Part shown: in pieces, positions 12,586-23,260 of the stretch
Layout of the letters: every line of letters starts with the position of its first letter
Numbering within the stretch: the first letter of the stretch is position 1
NCBI RefSeq assembly: GCF_000715075.1
Contig: NC_134095.1
Location: forward strand, 7,488,722 to 7,552,721
DNA length: 64,000 nucleotides
Source: Nicotiana tabacum
Lineage: Eukaryota; Streptophyta; Magnoliopsida; Solanales; Solanaceae
Direction of reading: 5' to 3'
Notes under the pieces: model-generated
Database searches by the model: none
Told to the model about the DNA's origin: nothing
Seen by the model: only the letters and a program-made list of their open reading frames with translations
Made by a program: the position numbers and the translations under genes

Positions 12586-12597
12586 AATCTCCACCTT
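12586..12597 (-). promoter_or_regulatory. Copia-3 polypurine tract
   Basis: The minus strand reads AAGGTGGAGATT just before TGTTGAAG, the classic position and form for Tork elements. Confidence 0.88.
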
Positions 12598-12671
12598 GGC
12601 AAAATTTCACATCTTCAATTTTCTCTCAATAACAAATTTCAAATTTTTGATTGTGTCTAAATCTTCAATCT

Positions 12672-15600
12672 TCAGTGTTCAACAATGTTGATCAAATCCA
12701 AACAATATTGAAACTTTATCGCAGTCACCACCTTTGTCAGCATATCAGCATGATTCTCCGTAGTATGAATTTTCTTCATCGTGACTCCTCCTTCTTCTAT
12801 GATTTCTCGTACGAAATGATACCGAACATCAATATGCTTTGTCCTTGCATGATAAACTTGGTTTTTCGCTAATTGAATAGCACTTTGACTATCACAAAAA
12901 ATTGTGATACCTTTTTGTTCAACACCAAGCTCCTTTAGCAATCCTTGAAGCCAAATTGCCTCCTTCACAACCTCTGTAATAGCCATGTACTCTGCCTCTG
13001 TTATAGACAAAGCAACTGTTGACTGCAAAGTAGACTTTCAACTAACTTGTGTCTTTGCAAAAGTAAGCACATAACCAGTAGTTGATCTTCGTTTGTCCAG
13101 ATCACCCGCAAAATCTGAGTCACAATATCCAACTACAGACTGATTGTCTTCCTGCTCAAAAACTAACCCGGCGTCTACAATATTATGAATATACCGTAGA
13201 ATCCACTTCACAGCTTGCCAATGCTCCTTCCCTGGATTGTACATATATCTGCTAATAACTCCAACAGCTTGTGAAATGTCAGGCCTTGTGCAAACCATTG
13301 CATACATCAAGCTACCAACAACATTTGCGTATGGTACCTTTGACATATACTCTCGTTCAGCTTCATCCATTGGCGACATAGTAGTACTTAGCTTAAAATG
13401 GGAAGCAAGTAGAGTACTAACTGGCTTAGTCTTGTCATCTATGCCAAAACGTTGAAGTACTCTCTTCAAATATTCCTTTTGAGATAAACAAAGTTTCTTT
13501 GAACGTCTATCTCTAATTATCTCCATGCCAAGAATTTTCTTTGCCTCACCCAAATCCTTCATCTTGAACTCCTTCTTCAGTTGAATCTTCAACTTATCAA
13601 TTTCTTCCGAATTCTTGGAAGCTATCAATATATCTTCAACATATAGGATAAGATATACAAAGGAACCATCTTTAAGCTTGTGCAAATACACACAATGATC
13701 GTATTTGCTTCTCTTGTACCCTTACTGCAACATAAACTCGTCAAATCGCTTGTACCATTGTCTAGAAGATTGTTTCAATCCGTACAACAATTTTTTCAAG
13801 TTTGCACACCATATTTTCTTTTCCAGCAACTTTGAATCCTTCTGGCTGAGTCATGTAGATTTCCTCCTCCAAATTTCCATGTAAAAACGCAGTTTTTACA
13901 TCCATCTGAACTAGTTCCAAATCCAATTGTGCTACCAAAGCCAACATAATTCTAATGGATGAATGTTTTACAACTGGAGAAAATACTTCATTGTAATCAA
14001 TTCCCTTCTTTTGAGCATATCCTTTGGCCACCAATCTTGTTTTGTAGCGAATATCTACTTGGTTAGGAAATCCTTCATTCTTTGCAAATACCCATTTGCA
14101 CCCAATTGCTTTCATTCCCTTCGGGAGATTGGCCAATCTCCATGTATGATTCTGATGAAGGGACTGTATTTCATCATTCATGGCAATCCTCTGCTTATCT
14201 TCTTCTGAACTTTGGACTGCATCTTTATAAGTGGTAGGAACATCATCAGCTACAATTGAGGTTGCACAAGCAACCGTCTCTATGAGACAAACAAGTTTCG
14301 TTATTGTTCTTTTTGGCCTGCTGGTTGCTATTGATTCAAGTTGTTGTTGAGGTTCCTGAGTTGGAATCTCCTCTACTGGCTCTCCTTCCAGAGGGTAATC
14401 TTCATTTCTTTCCTCCTCTCCTTCTTGTGTAGGAAAAATAAATTTTTCCTAAAACTCCACCTGCTTAGAAGCACCTTTATTTTGTTTGGTATCTTCTGTT
14501 ACCTTATTTACCATAGCAGATTCATCAAAGGTAACATCCCTGCTGAATATTACTTTCTTTGTCATAGGACACCATAAGCGATATCCTTTGACTCCAGAAG
14601 TAATTCCCATAAAAATAGCCTTCTTTTCCCTTGGATCCAATTTTGACTCTGTCACATGATAATATGCAGTTGAGCCAAACACGTGCAAAGAGTCATAATC
14701 TACAGCAGGCTTTCCATACCATTTTTCAAATAATGTCTTGCCATCAATAGCAGCAGATGGTAGAGGATTAATAAGGTGGCATGCATATGTAATTGCCTCA
14801 GCCCAAAATTCTTTGCCCAAGCCAGCATTGGACAACATACACTGTATCTTCTCCAACAAGGTCCGGTTCATACGTTCTGCCACTCCATTTTGTTGTGGTG
14901 TATGTCTAACAGTGAAGTGTCGGACGATGCCATCATTTTCACAGACCTTATTGAAATGATTATTTTTGTATTCACCTCCATTGTCTGTGCGAATACACTT
15001 GATCCTCCTGCCTGTTTGATTCTCTACCATCGTCTTCCATTTGACAAAAATTCCCAGCACTTCATCTTTGCTTTTCATTGTATACACCCATACTCTTCGG
15101 GAAAAATCATCAACAAAGGTTACAAAATAGTGCTTCCTATCCAATGAAGGTGTTTTGGAAGGACCCCAAACATCAGAGTGTAGATAATCCAAAATGCCTT
15201 TAGTATTATGGATCGTTGTACCAAATTTAACCCTTGTATGTTTCCCTTTGACACAATGCTCACAAAACTCCAAGTTGCAAGCCTTTAATCCTTTTAACAA
15301 TCCTTGATCTGATAGAGTTTTCAAGGATTTTCCTCCAGCATGTCCCAAGCGCATGTGCCATAGCTTGGTTGCTTCTGCCTCTTTGTCGTCACTGGATGTT
15401 ACTGTCGTTGTCCCAATAACTGTACTGCCACGATAGCGGTACATATTATTATTCTTCCGATTAGCCTTCATTACCACTAGTGCACCAGAGCATACTCTCA
15501 TCACTCCATTTTCTGCAATGATTTTGAACCCTTTTGATTCTAGGGCTCCTACAGAGATGAGATTCTTATTCAAATTCGGTACAAATCGAACATCTGTTAA

Positions 15601-15885
15601 TGTTCTGATCATTCCATCATGGTTCCTTAACCGTATTGAACCAATGCCATATGAGGTAAGAGGGCTGTTATCCGCTGTGTGGATGACTCTATATTCTCCT
15701 TCTTGAAATTCCACAAACCAGTCCCTGTTGGGACACATATGATAGCTACAAGCCGAGTCCATCAACCATATGTCTGATGATGTTGATGACTCTGTTGTAA
15801 CTAATGAGAAGTCTAAATCATCACAATCAGCTACATTTGAATCCATAATGGCCTTTCCATTGGTATGTTTGGCCTTATTCTTCAA
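12672..15885 (-). pseudogene. Copia-3 pol: protease, integrase, RT, RNase H (frameshifted)
   Basis: Block 1 (15885-14449) has the protease site LMDSACSYH (usually DSGCS-H), the pre-integrase LWHMRLGHAG with CEHCVKGK, and integrase DVWGP, RTDNGGEY, PQQNGVAERMNRTL with all three acidic residues present, then FGSTAYYHV. Block 2 (14181-13762) has the RT start with GCKWVFAKNEG, VFSPVVKHSSIRIML and MDVKTAFLHGNLEEEIYMTQPEGF. Block 3 (13691-13038) has the RT active site as LYVEDILIA, E replacing the second catalytic D of YVDD, then CTRPDISQAVG and the RNase H start. Block 4 (13028-12672) has the RNase H end, CDSQSAIQL and HARTKHIDVRYHFVRE. Breaks lie near 14450, 13770 and 13035. Confidence 0.94.
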
Positions 15886-15918
15886 CTTCGGACAGTCTTT
15901 CTTCCAGTGCCCTTTTTC

Positions 15919-16692
15919 TCAACAAAAGGCACATTCATCTTTGCTGGGTCTGGATCTTGACTTGGATCTTCCCTTCTTTGTTCTCGTTTGATTTTGAGAA
16001 TGACCCCTCACAAATAGTGCTTCTTCTTCTCCGCCCTTCTGTTTTTCTCGCTTTCTTTGTTCATAGTTGTACAAAGCCGAACAAACTTCTCTGAGAGAAA
16101 CTTCGTCATTTCCATGGAGTAGAGTAGTTTCAAGGTGCTCGTACTCATCAGGAAGTGACGCCAACAACATCAAGGCCAAGTCACCATCATCATAAGTTGT
16201 ATCCATATTTTGCAAATCTCTGACCAACTTATTGAAACTGGTGATATGTTCATTCATCGTGGTACCAGGAACATAGGTGAAGTGAAACAGTCTATTCTTC
16301 ATGTACAATTTATTTTGACTATTTTTCTTCAAAAATTTATCCTCCAGTGCTTTCCATAATTTACTTGCAGAAGTTTCCTTTGTGTATGAATATTTCTGCT
16401 CTCTAGCAAGGAAGGATCGAATGGTACCGCAAGCAACACGGTTGATAATTTTCCAATCTTCTTCTCCAATAACATCTGGTCTCTTTTCTTCAATGGCAAG
16501 ATCTAGCCCTTGCTGAAAAAGGACATCTAGAACCTCGTCTTGCCACATCCCAAAATGCCCGGACCCGTCAAAAATTTCTACCGCAAATTTCGCATTTGAC
16601 ACAATTCTTGTCATAAGCAAAGATGCCAATGATGACGTATTGTTGACACTTGATAAATTCTTCTTGTTTATTGTCTCCCATATTTTACACAA
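15919..16692 (-). pseudogene. Copia-3 gag, ends at a TGA inside the zinc knuckle
   Basis: 257 codons from ATG 16692: UBN2-type gag with GHFGMWQDEVLDVL, the KLWKALEDKFLKK core and MNEHITSFNKLVRDL. Then comes a basic stretch (KKGRSKSRSRPSKDE) and the first half of the knuckle, CAFC. TGA at 15919-15921 follows, and the same frame continues with EKGHWKKDC, so the CX2CX4HX4C knuckle is cut by one stop with no shift. In Tnt1 this is one continuous frame. A CGA to TGA change would explain it. Confidence 0.9.
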
Positions 16693-16733
16693 ATATTATT
16701 TAATAGATGACGACACAAATCAAGATTATTTCC

Positions 16734-16889
16734 TTTCTGATGTAGAAGATCAGACTAAGCTGCAACCACATAGCATACTCAGACAGAACCTTGACTGAGT
16801 TACCAAGATAAATCTTTTCTGATGTGGAAGATCAGACTATGCTGCAACCACAGAGCATACTTAGACAGTATCTTGGCTCTGATACCAAT
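16734..16889 (-). repeat. tandem duplication of the Copia-3 leader including the primer site
   Basis: Two 74-bp copies at 16734-16807 and 16816-16889, each starting TTTCTGATGT and holding AGATCAGACTA and GCTGCAACCACA. The LTR-proximal copy ends in the intact primer site, the distal copy in a decayed one (CTTGACTGAGTTACCAA). Confidence 0.85.
16871..16887 (-). promoter_or_regulatory. Copia-3 primer-binding site (tRNA-iMet)
   Basis: The minus strand reads TGGTATCAGAGCCAAGA two bases from the 5' LTR, a standard initiator-Met primer site. Confidence 0.92.
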
Positions 16890-17241
16890 TGTTGCGGAAG
16901 CCAAATGTATATAGTGTGAATAAGTCACAACTACTATACCAAAAATTATGACAACCACCAAATAATAAATAAGACAATAAAGCAACAATAAAGGGAACAC
17001 CAGAATTTACGAGGTTCGGCTAATTTTGCCTACTCCTCGGACACAACCAATATTTTATTCCACTCCAAAAATACAAGTGAAATAATACTAAAGAGAAAAG
17101 ATACAAATGCCTTAAACAAATAAGAAGACAAATGAGAGGTGTGTTTAAATCCTAAACATTAGGCCTTCTTTTATAGGGGGAAAATCCCCCAAACTCAAGA
17201 CCCCACCGATGTGGGACAAAGGAATTTGCCAAACTTCAACA
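16890..17241 (-). repeat. Copia-3 right (5') LTR
   Basis: 352 bp, TGTTGCGGAAGC to ACTTCAACA, followed by the target copy TAAGT. Confidence 0.95.
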
Positions 17242-17367
17242 TAAGTAGCCTCCAAAAAGTTGTTAATTGTGTTGAGCAGGCGTGGGGAGAATTATCTTGT
17301 AGGACAAATACACATTCTAATTAAAGAAAATAGGATATTTTAGAAGTTAAATCAGTATTAAACTTCA

Positions 17368-17398
<31 letters not shown>

Positions 17399-17827
17399 AT
17401 CTCGGGCTCCATCATATTATTCCATTTTTCTTAAGCCAATCTAGAGGCATTTCAAAAATTCAGCAAACAATATCACTATATAGATAAAGAATTCGTTAGA
17501 TTATAATTTGCTCCAAAGTCCAGTTCATATTCTTATATAGAATCAATTCGAAGCATGGAAACAGTCATCAAGTGCAGCACTTGATAATCTTCTTGCCAAA
17601 AGAACTTTCCATGAATAGCCAGAAAATTCAGGTGACGCACCGTACTGTTGGTGATAAGATGCTACCATTTCGGTTAAAGAATAAATTTGATTTTTATACC
17701 TTTTCTTTAAAGCAGTTAACGGATACGAGAAGTCTTGGGTGGTTTTGTTCCATATTCCTTTTTGGAGATAGTTAATAAGGAGAGGAAAAAGGTTAATAAA
17801 CAATCCACAAGAAATAGTTGGGACGGA
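17242..17827. other. intergenic spacer with a TA microsatellite
   Basis: There is a short TA run at about 17373-17391. A minus-strand open frame (17803-17543, 86 codons, ending SSAALDDCFHASN) is present. I do not recognise it and treat it as unproven. Confidence 0.45.
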
Positions 17828-18007
17828 TAGCCATTTTCAGAGATGCTATTTAGAGATTAGCCATTATTTATTTTGTCTCGAAATTTTAGACTAAAAATTT
17901 TAACTTTATGATAACTCAAAAAAATTTTGTCCGGAAATATTGAACTGAAAAACTGAAATTCAGGATGCACTGACTAATTCCTAAATAGCAGCCCTCCAAA
18001 GTGGCTA
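17828..18007. mobile_element. MITE-like inverted-repeat element (about 180 bp)
   Basis: The left end TAGCCATTTTCAGAGATGCT matches the complement of the right end (TAGCCACTTTGGAGGGCTGC) and the similarity continues through GCTATTTAGAGATTAG for about 40 bp. No clear target duplication was found, so the superfamily is open. Confidence 0.6.
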
Positions 18008-18056
18008 CTTGGTATCATTTCTACGAAGTAATTAAGATTCAAATTACTCCCTCCGT

Positions 18057-18292
18057 CTCAATTTATGTTACATTTTGCTTCTCGTGAATCAAACTTCGTG
18101 AATTTTAACAAATATTCTTAAATGCATTTTTTTGGTCATATTGACATGATTTTTTTTAAATTTATAGTACTTTTCGTATAGTTTTCGACTATCTTAATAT
18201 TAATTTTAAAATATTGAGTTAATTTTATCTAATATAGCTTAGAAGATTAGTAAAATAATTTTTGAAAAGTGAAAAATATTACATTGAGATAA
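18057..18292. mobile_element. decayed Stowaway-type MITE
   Basis: Starts CTCCCTCCGTCTCAATTTAT directly after TA, the well-known plant Stowaway (Tc1/mariner) terminus. The right end is eroded (TTACATTGAGATAATAATAA), so the boundary is approximate. Confidence 0.65.
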
Positions 18293-18476
18293 TAATAATT
18301 TGCAGATACAATTTTGACATGTTGGTCACCTTGAGAATGACTTTGCTGGATAATTTGCCAGATGTTTAGATATTACATTGAATTAAGCCGAAGGACAATT
18401 TTGTTTGGTTGTTTACTTTTGAATCGATAAGAAAATGTTCTACTCAAATCCAAAACGCCTAAAGTTTCAACTTTTT

Positions 18477-18657
18477 CACTACTAAAAAATCAAGTTTTAG
18501 CAACTGAGAAAATCTGTAGCTAAACAGAAAAATCCGTCGCTAATCTCATTTAGTGACTGATTAGCGACGAATTATCAAAAAATTCTACTAGTTACGAGCA
18601 TTTTAGCGACAGATTAGCTACGACGTTCGTAGCTAATACCAATTCTTTTTTGTAGTG
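18477..18657. mobile_element. CACTA-type MITE copy 1
   Basis: 181 bp, begins CACTACTAAAAAATC and ends TTTTTTGTAGTG, with inner palindromic AGCGACGRATTAGCGAC motifs. A near copy is at 55651-55819. Flanks TTT and ATT do not make a clean 3-bp duplication. Confidence 0.8.
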
Positions 18658-19545
18658 ATTTAAGCACTCTATAATTTAGCCTTTTGTCAGAAACTAAATT
18701 ATATCGCAGTGTGATTGATGTGACTAGCGATAGAGTGATGAAAAATATAGTACGGAAGTTTAGGTCTAGAATGAATGTACCATATCTTGTAGACGTAAGC
18801 GAATTATAAGCCTAGGCTCTTAATGCAAATAAACCTGGCTCTTAAAGTCTTAATGGAAAAAGTAAACCTTAATCATTGAGGTGGTTAGCATACATATTGG
18901 GTAATAAGTGAGATTTTAATTCTAATTATAGTGGATTATTTGCGAAGGGAGATTAAGAATGCCATTGCACAATTTGTATCATATGTTCAGTTTATCATGT
19001 CATATTAAGATACGATTAACATATAGTGCGTGAATATAAAATAATCCAGGAAAATCAATTAAGAATATATTACAAAAAGATTAACTAGTTGACATGAGAC
19101 TACACGCAATCATGTTCATATGTTAGTTGTCAAACACCTAAAATATAATTTATTTGGAATCTTATTTGCGAGATTAGCATATATAAATTTTTATTTAAAT
19201 ATCCATTTGCTTTCTGTTGCCAAAATGCTCCACGGTGTCTGTCAATATTTAAAACAGAAAAAAAAAAAGAAGAAATAACTTATAGACATATTACGACGAC
19301 GAGCAAATAAAATTGTCTTTTTTCATTTTTAACCCGTGCCCGAAAGTGTTTACGTTTGGTAGCTGAAAAGGTATATAAAATTTATCTAATTTTTGTATAT
19401 AACATATAGATCAGTGTATATATCTATATATAAATATATATATATTTTTTCGGTTATTATTTTGTAAGCGGCTATACAATATCATTTTCCCAATTATAAA
19501 ATACCCGACCCAACGCTAACCCAACCTGGAATAACATCCACCGTC
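18658..19545. other. AT-rich upstream region of the WD40 gene
   Basis: No gene seen. There is an A-run at about 19255-19270 and a TA-rich stretch at about 19415-19446. This is distal promoter sequence by position only. Confidence 0.5.
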
Positions 19546-19630
19546 CACGTGTCAAGATCTAGTTCATATCCTTCCCCATTTCCCATTTTCATCACTCTCT
19601 CTCCTCTCCCGCCTTCACTCTTTTTATATT
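19546..19630 (+). promoter_or_regulatory. candidate core promoter: G-box and TATA
   Basis: CACGTG (G-box, bZIP/bHLH site) at 19546-19551 in TCCACGTGTCA, and TTTTTATATT with a TATA-like core at 19625-19630. They lie 250 and 170 bp before the ATG. A CT-rich stretch surrounds the TATA and continues downstream, as in many plant 5' UTRs. The transcription start near 19655 is inferred. Confidence 0.5.
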
Positions 19631-19796
19631 CCCTACAAAAACTCTCAACCATTCTCCCTTTCATCCAACATTCTCTTCATCCTCGCCATCTTCATTCTGT
19701 TTCCCCTTGCTTTTTCTTCTCATTTTCGTATTCTTGCAAAAAAAATCAAACGATAATCAGCCGAGAAACAAAGAAAAGGCCAATTAACAACCTCAA

Positions 19797-21815
19797 ATGT
19801 TAGCTGAAACTTATCCCCATAATAATTTATTATCTCATAGTAGTAATTTTCGTAACAACATGGTTCACTCCGTGCCCAATATGTCATCAACTGCCGTTAA
19901 CGACGACGATTTCGACGTCCGTCAAAGTAGTTTCTCGGCCTATGACCCCAATCGCCTTAGCGCCGAGGGATCTCCTACGATGTTGTCACCTTGGAACCAA
20001 AGTTCTCCTTTTAATAAATCCCCTTGGTACAAATTTGACGATGATGTTCCGAAAAACATACCACAAAATGGACTCATTGGCTCTCTTGTTCGTGAAGAAG
20101 GGCATATTTATTCTTTAGCTGCAAAAAATGATATTCTTTATACTGGTTCAGATAGCAAGAACATACGTGTTTGGAAAGATATGAAGGAATTTGCTGCTTT
20201 TAAATCAAATAGTGGTCTTGTTAAAGCAATTATTATCTCCGGCGAGAAGATTTTTACGGGTCATCAAGATGGAAAGGTACGAGTTTGGAAGGTGCAATCG
20301 AAGAATCCCAGTAATCATAAACGTGCAGGGAGTTTGCCTACATTTTTTGACATTTTCAAGGCTTCCATTAAGCCCAGCAATTATGTGGAGGTAATGTTGA
20401 AGTTTGACCATTTTCCCTATGTCTTAAAATGTTAGCAAAAAATATATTTTCAATTGTTTAATCATATTATGTTTCTAACACCCCCTCTCACGTGCGAGTT
20501 TGATTTTTTTTCATGAGCCAAATATGTGTTTTTTTTTTTTGGTTTTCGGGTATCAGTCAAATTTGCCCCCAAGGGTCGGCTAAGTTAGTTGGGTGACCGG
20601 TTTCCCATATGGGAGACCTGAGATTGATTTCCCTCACCATCAGCCTCCTCAGACAGAGCTCATCACACCAGACGTGCTTAGTGCGATTTACATCTCCTGT
20701 GTAATTTGCGAGCTATTATACAGTGAGCAGATTACTCAGTGCGTACCCGAAGGGTAGCGACTACGAGTTTCTCTGAAAATTTTCCTTTACTTGATTATAT
20801 CATAAAATTTAAACTATTAGAGTTAACACATTTTTAATTAATTGATTATATTATGTCTCAACATAGGGCAAACACTTGAAAATATACTAGGGAGCATACT
20901 TCATTTTGCTTTTTGGCTGATGACGAAATTTGCATGCTCTGATGTCATGTTGAGATAGTGTGACTATATATTTTATCTAAAAATTTAAACTGTTTGAGAT
21001 AACACTATTTTAGTTATATTATGTCTCAATAGGTAAAGCGTAATCGGACAGCCCTTTGGATCAAGCATTGCGACGCAATTTCATGTTTGAGCATGGACCA
21101 TAGCCAAGGCCTTCTCTACTCAGCTTCATGGGATAGAACATTTAAAGTATGGAGAGTTGATAACTCCAAATGTTTAGAATCAGTTAAAGCCCATGACGAC
21201 GCCGTTAATTCGGTAGTAGCCAGCGTAGACGGAATCGTTTATACCGGTTCAGCAGACGGAACCGTCAAAGTTTGGAAAAGGGAATCCGTAGGAAAAACCG
21301 TAAATCATGTTTTTGTACAAACACTATTGAACCAGGAAAGTGCAGTGACGGCTCTAGCGGTTAATAAATCCGGTTCAGTAGTTTATTGCGGTTCTTCGGA
21401 CGGCGTTGTGAATTTTTGGGAACGTGAAAAACAGTTGTCTCACGGTGGAGTTCTCAAAGGGCATAAATTAGCGGTTCTTTGCTTAGCAATTGCTGGGAAT
21501 TTGGTTTTCAGCGGTTCAGCAGATAAAAATATTTTTGTTTGGAAAAGGGACGGTTCGGTTCACACGTGTTTGTCTATATTGACCGGTCATAATGGACCGG
21601 TGAAATGTTTAGCGGTCGAGGAAGATAAGGAGTCGACCGGAAGTGAGGAAAAATGGGTGGTTTATAGTGGAAGTCTTGATAAATCGGTGAAAGTTTGGAG
21701 TGTTTCAGAAATGGCACCTAATTTGCATCATATGGCCATGAATAATGGTCAAGAAGATGTAAGCTGGGATTCAATCCCATCCGCTAAATATTCATCAGAC
21801 GGTCCAAGTATATGA
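19797..21815 (+). CDS. JINGUBANG-like WD40 repeat protein (two exons)
   Basis: Exon 1 is 19797-20390 and exon 2 is 21033-21815. The intron 20391-21032 has GT (GAG|GTAATG) and AG (CAATAG|GTAAAG) borders and is phase 0. The protein is 458 residues. After a polar N-terminus (1-95, SSF and SPW motifs) seven WD blades follow at about 96-127, 137-165, 207-239, 247-280, 297-328, 338-369 and 379-421. Most end in VWK, VWR or VWS, for example [13 protein letters not shown]. Length, N-terminal layout and the [10 protein letters not shown] linker match the plant JINGUBANG family (Arabidopsis At2g26490 and paralogues). JGB itself restrains pollen germination through TCP4. Whether this copy does so is not shown. 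The ATG at 19797 is the first in good context in frame; a later Met is at residue 22. It is the only intact host gene here. Confidence 0.93.
20571..20770 (+). mobile_element. tRNA-type SINE-like insertion in the WD40 intron
   Basis: It starts AAGGGTCGGCTAAGTTAGTT, an A-box-like region, then GAGACCTGAGATTGATTTCC, a B-box-like region 25-35 bp on (compare GGTTCGANTCC). The body carries GTGCTTAGTGCGATTTACAT and TACTCAGTGCGTACCCGAAG, as in Solanaceae SolS-type SINEs from memory. Ends and target duplication are not clear. Confidence 0.6.
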
Positions 21816-22950
21816 CACGTGTAATGAAGCTGCATTATTAGTCCAAGGTGGTCTTATACACCATTAATCGCACAGAGAAGAAGAAACATTAACGAAGGGA
21901 TTATGGTGTAAATAAGGCAATTCTGATTGTGTAAATTTCTGGTACAATGACTATGTAATTCAGGGTAGGAATGTGGATCAATAACTTCTTTCTTACAATT
22001 TCTTAGTTACTTATACCACTTTCCTGTAATAGCACTTAAATTTATTTACTTTACAAAGTTTTATTCATCTTGTGATGCATCTCTGTCTCATTTTAATTAT
22101 TTTATATTTGAAATTCACTAATCCGACTAATAAAAGCCGATCTACTAAAGAGAAAAAAACAAACGTTTCTTCTCAAGAGGCTGAGTTTGAACTGAAAACC
22201 TCTAATTAAGATGAAACAATCCCAACCATCCCCTCCTTTTCTTCCGATGCATCTGTTCATCTACTACTTAATTCCATTACTTTAATTTATTTATTTTTTG
22301 CTAAAGAATTTCGTTTGTAACGAATTAGAATGTTTGTTTGGACAAAGAAGTAGGTGGATCTTGTCATTAGCAAAGATGAGTGTGGCACTACTCCCTCTTT
22401 TAATCATTTCATGGTTCTATACAAATATATAAAATCTGGCGAATCAGATATCATATTACGACAATTTTTTAAATCCAATATTTCATACTGCGAAGCATAT
22501 TCCATGAAACAACCTGGCTTTGACATACCTTTTTAATGAAAAATAAAAAATGATGTATAACTGAATTTCTGCTCACGTTCTCTCATTACTATTGGGCACT
22601 AAAAGATTCTTCCGAAGAACAAATCCAGAAACTATCAACTAGACTATTTGTAAGCGATTAATATATTTCACATGCCAATATTTTGACCTACTTCAATGAA
22701 TTGAATGATTAGAATCTCCATACATGTAACCGCACGTTGTCAAATCATGAAGTCCTTAATTTATATTAAGCATAATCCCAACTCTGAATGATGATTGTCG
22801 CGTAATAGAAACATAACCACCGTATCTAATAATGTATACTAAAGTTGAATATTGGGACCTCGACCACAGGGTATATAATGTAAGAGAAATGAATAGATAA
22901 TATTGACCAAGAAGAAGAAGGAAATAAGAACAACTTATCGAAAAATATTG
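21816..22950. other. 3' UTR and downstream spacer of the WD40 gene
   Basis: The 3' UTR extends an unknown distance. AATAAA occurs at 22129-22134 and near-canonical AATAAC at about 21980. GCTGAGTTTGAACTGAAAAC at about 22181 resembles a worn tRNA-type repeat. No further gene seen. Confidence 0.5.
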
Positions 22951-23260
22951 TATTGTGTTATGACAAGCTACGGTCTTGAAAGCGATTTCGCCCGACTGGG
23001 TGCAAATTGTTAAGACCGGTCACTCCCCAATGTTCCGCAGCACCTCCAAACACGTGCACTCGTGGCTGAAAGTTTGAAAGTTGCACAAAAAAATAGCCCA
23101 GAAAAAAGAGAAGATGAAGGTTTTCTATATTGGATAATTCACAAAGAAGACTGCCTTTTATAGGCAAAAACTGTTGGACAGTTACACGTGAAGAAATTAA
23201 TCTGTAGTTGTTACAGAAATTAAAGATGGAAGTTATTATAAAAATTAAACACAACTGTTA
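22951..23260 (-). promoter_or_regulatory. promoter-like block, possible solo-LTR remnant
   Basis: Read on the minus strand: repeats of an AACTGT/GTAAC motif, then a strong TATA box GCCTATAAAAGGCAG (about 23150-23165), then a pyrimidine-rich leader and TTTGGAGGTGCTGCGG. This is the layout of an LTR U3-R region. No paired copy or target duplication was found. Confidence 0.35.

Larger units (their letters stand above)
12232..17241 (-). mobile_element. Copia-3: Tork-lineage (Tnt1-like) LTR retrotransposon, TSD TAAGT
   Basis: A 5010-bp minus-strand element with LTRs of 354 and 352 bp (about 4 percent divergent by eye) and a perfect 5-bp target duplication TAAGT (12227-12231, 17242-17246). A tRNA-iMet primer site and a purine tract are present. 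The polyprotein resembles Tnt1/Tork closely in integrase (DVWGP, RTDNGGEY, NGVAERMNRTL) and RNase H (QSTVALS, EAEYMA, HARTKHIDVRYHF). It is the youngest-looking of the three Copia copies but is inactivated by a stop in the gag zinc knuckle, frameshifts and an altered RT active site. Confidence 0.95.

Noticed and set aside
17543..17803. Minus-strand 86-codon frame ending SSAALDDCFHASN
   Set aside because: Somewhat protein-like but no recognised family, no exon partners; listed only as unproven in the spacer.
19549..19803. 84-codon frame overlapping the WD40 start
   Set aside because: It begins before the likely TATA box and is mostly CT-rich 5' UTR; no conservation evident.
22181..22235. tRNA gene or SINE at GAGTTTGAACTGAAAACCTC
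   Set aside because: Only a B-box-like piece; no cloverleaf or A box found.
21816..22540. Extra exon of the WD40 gene at 22354-22536
   Set aside because: The WD40 protein is complete with seven blades and a stop at 21813; the frame shows no WD motif.
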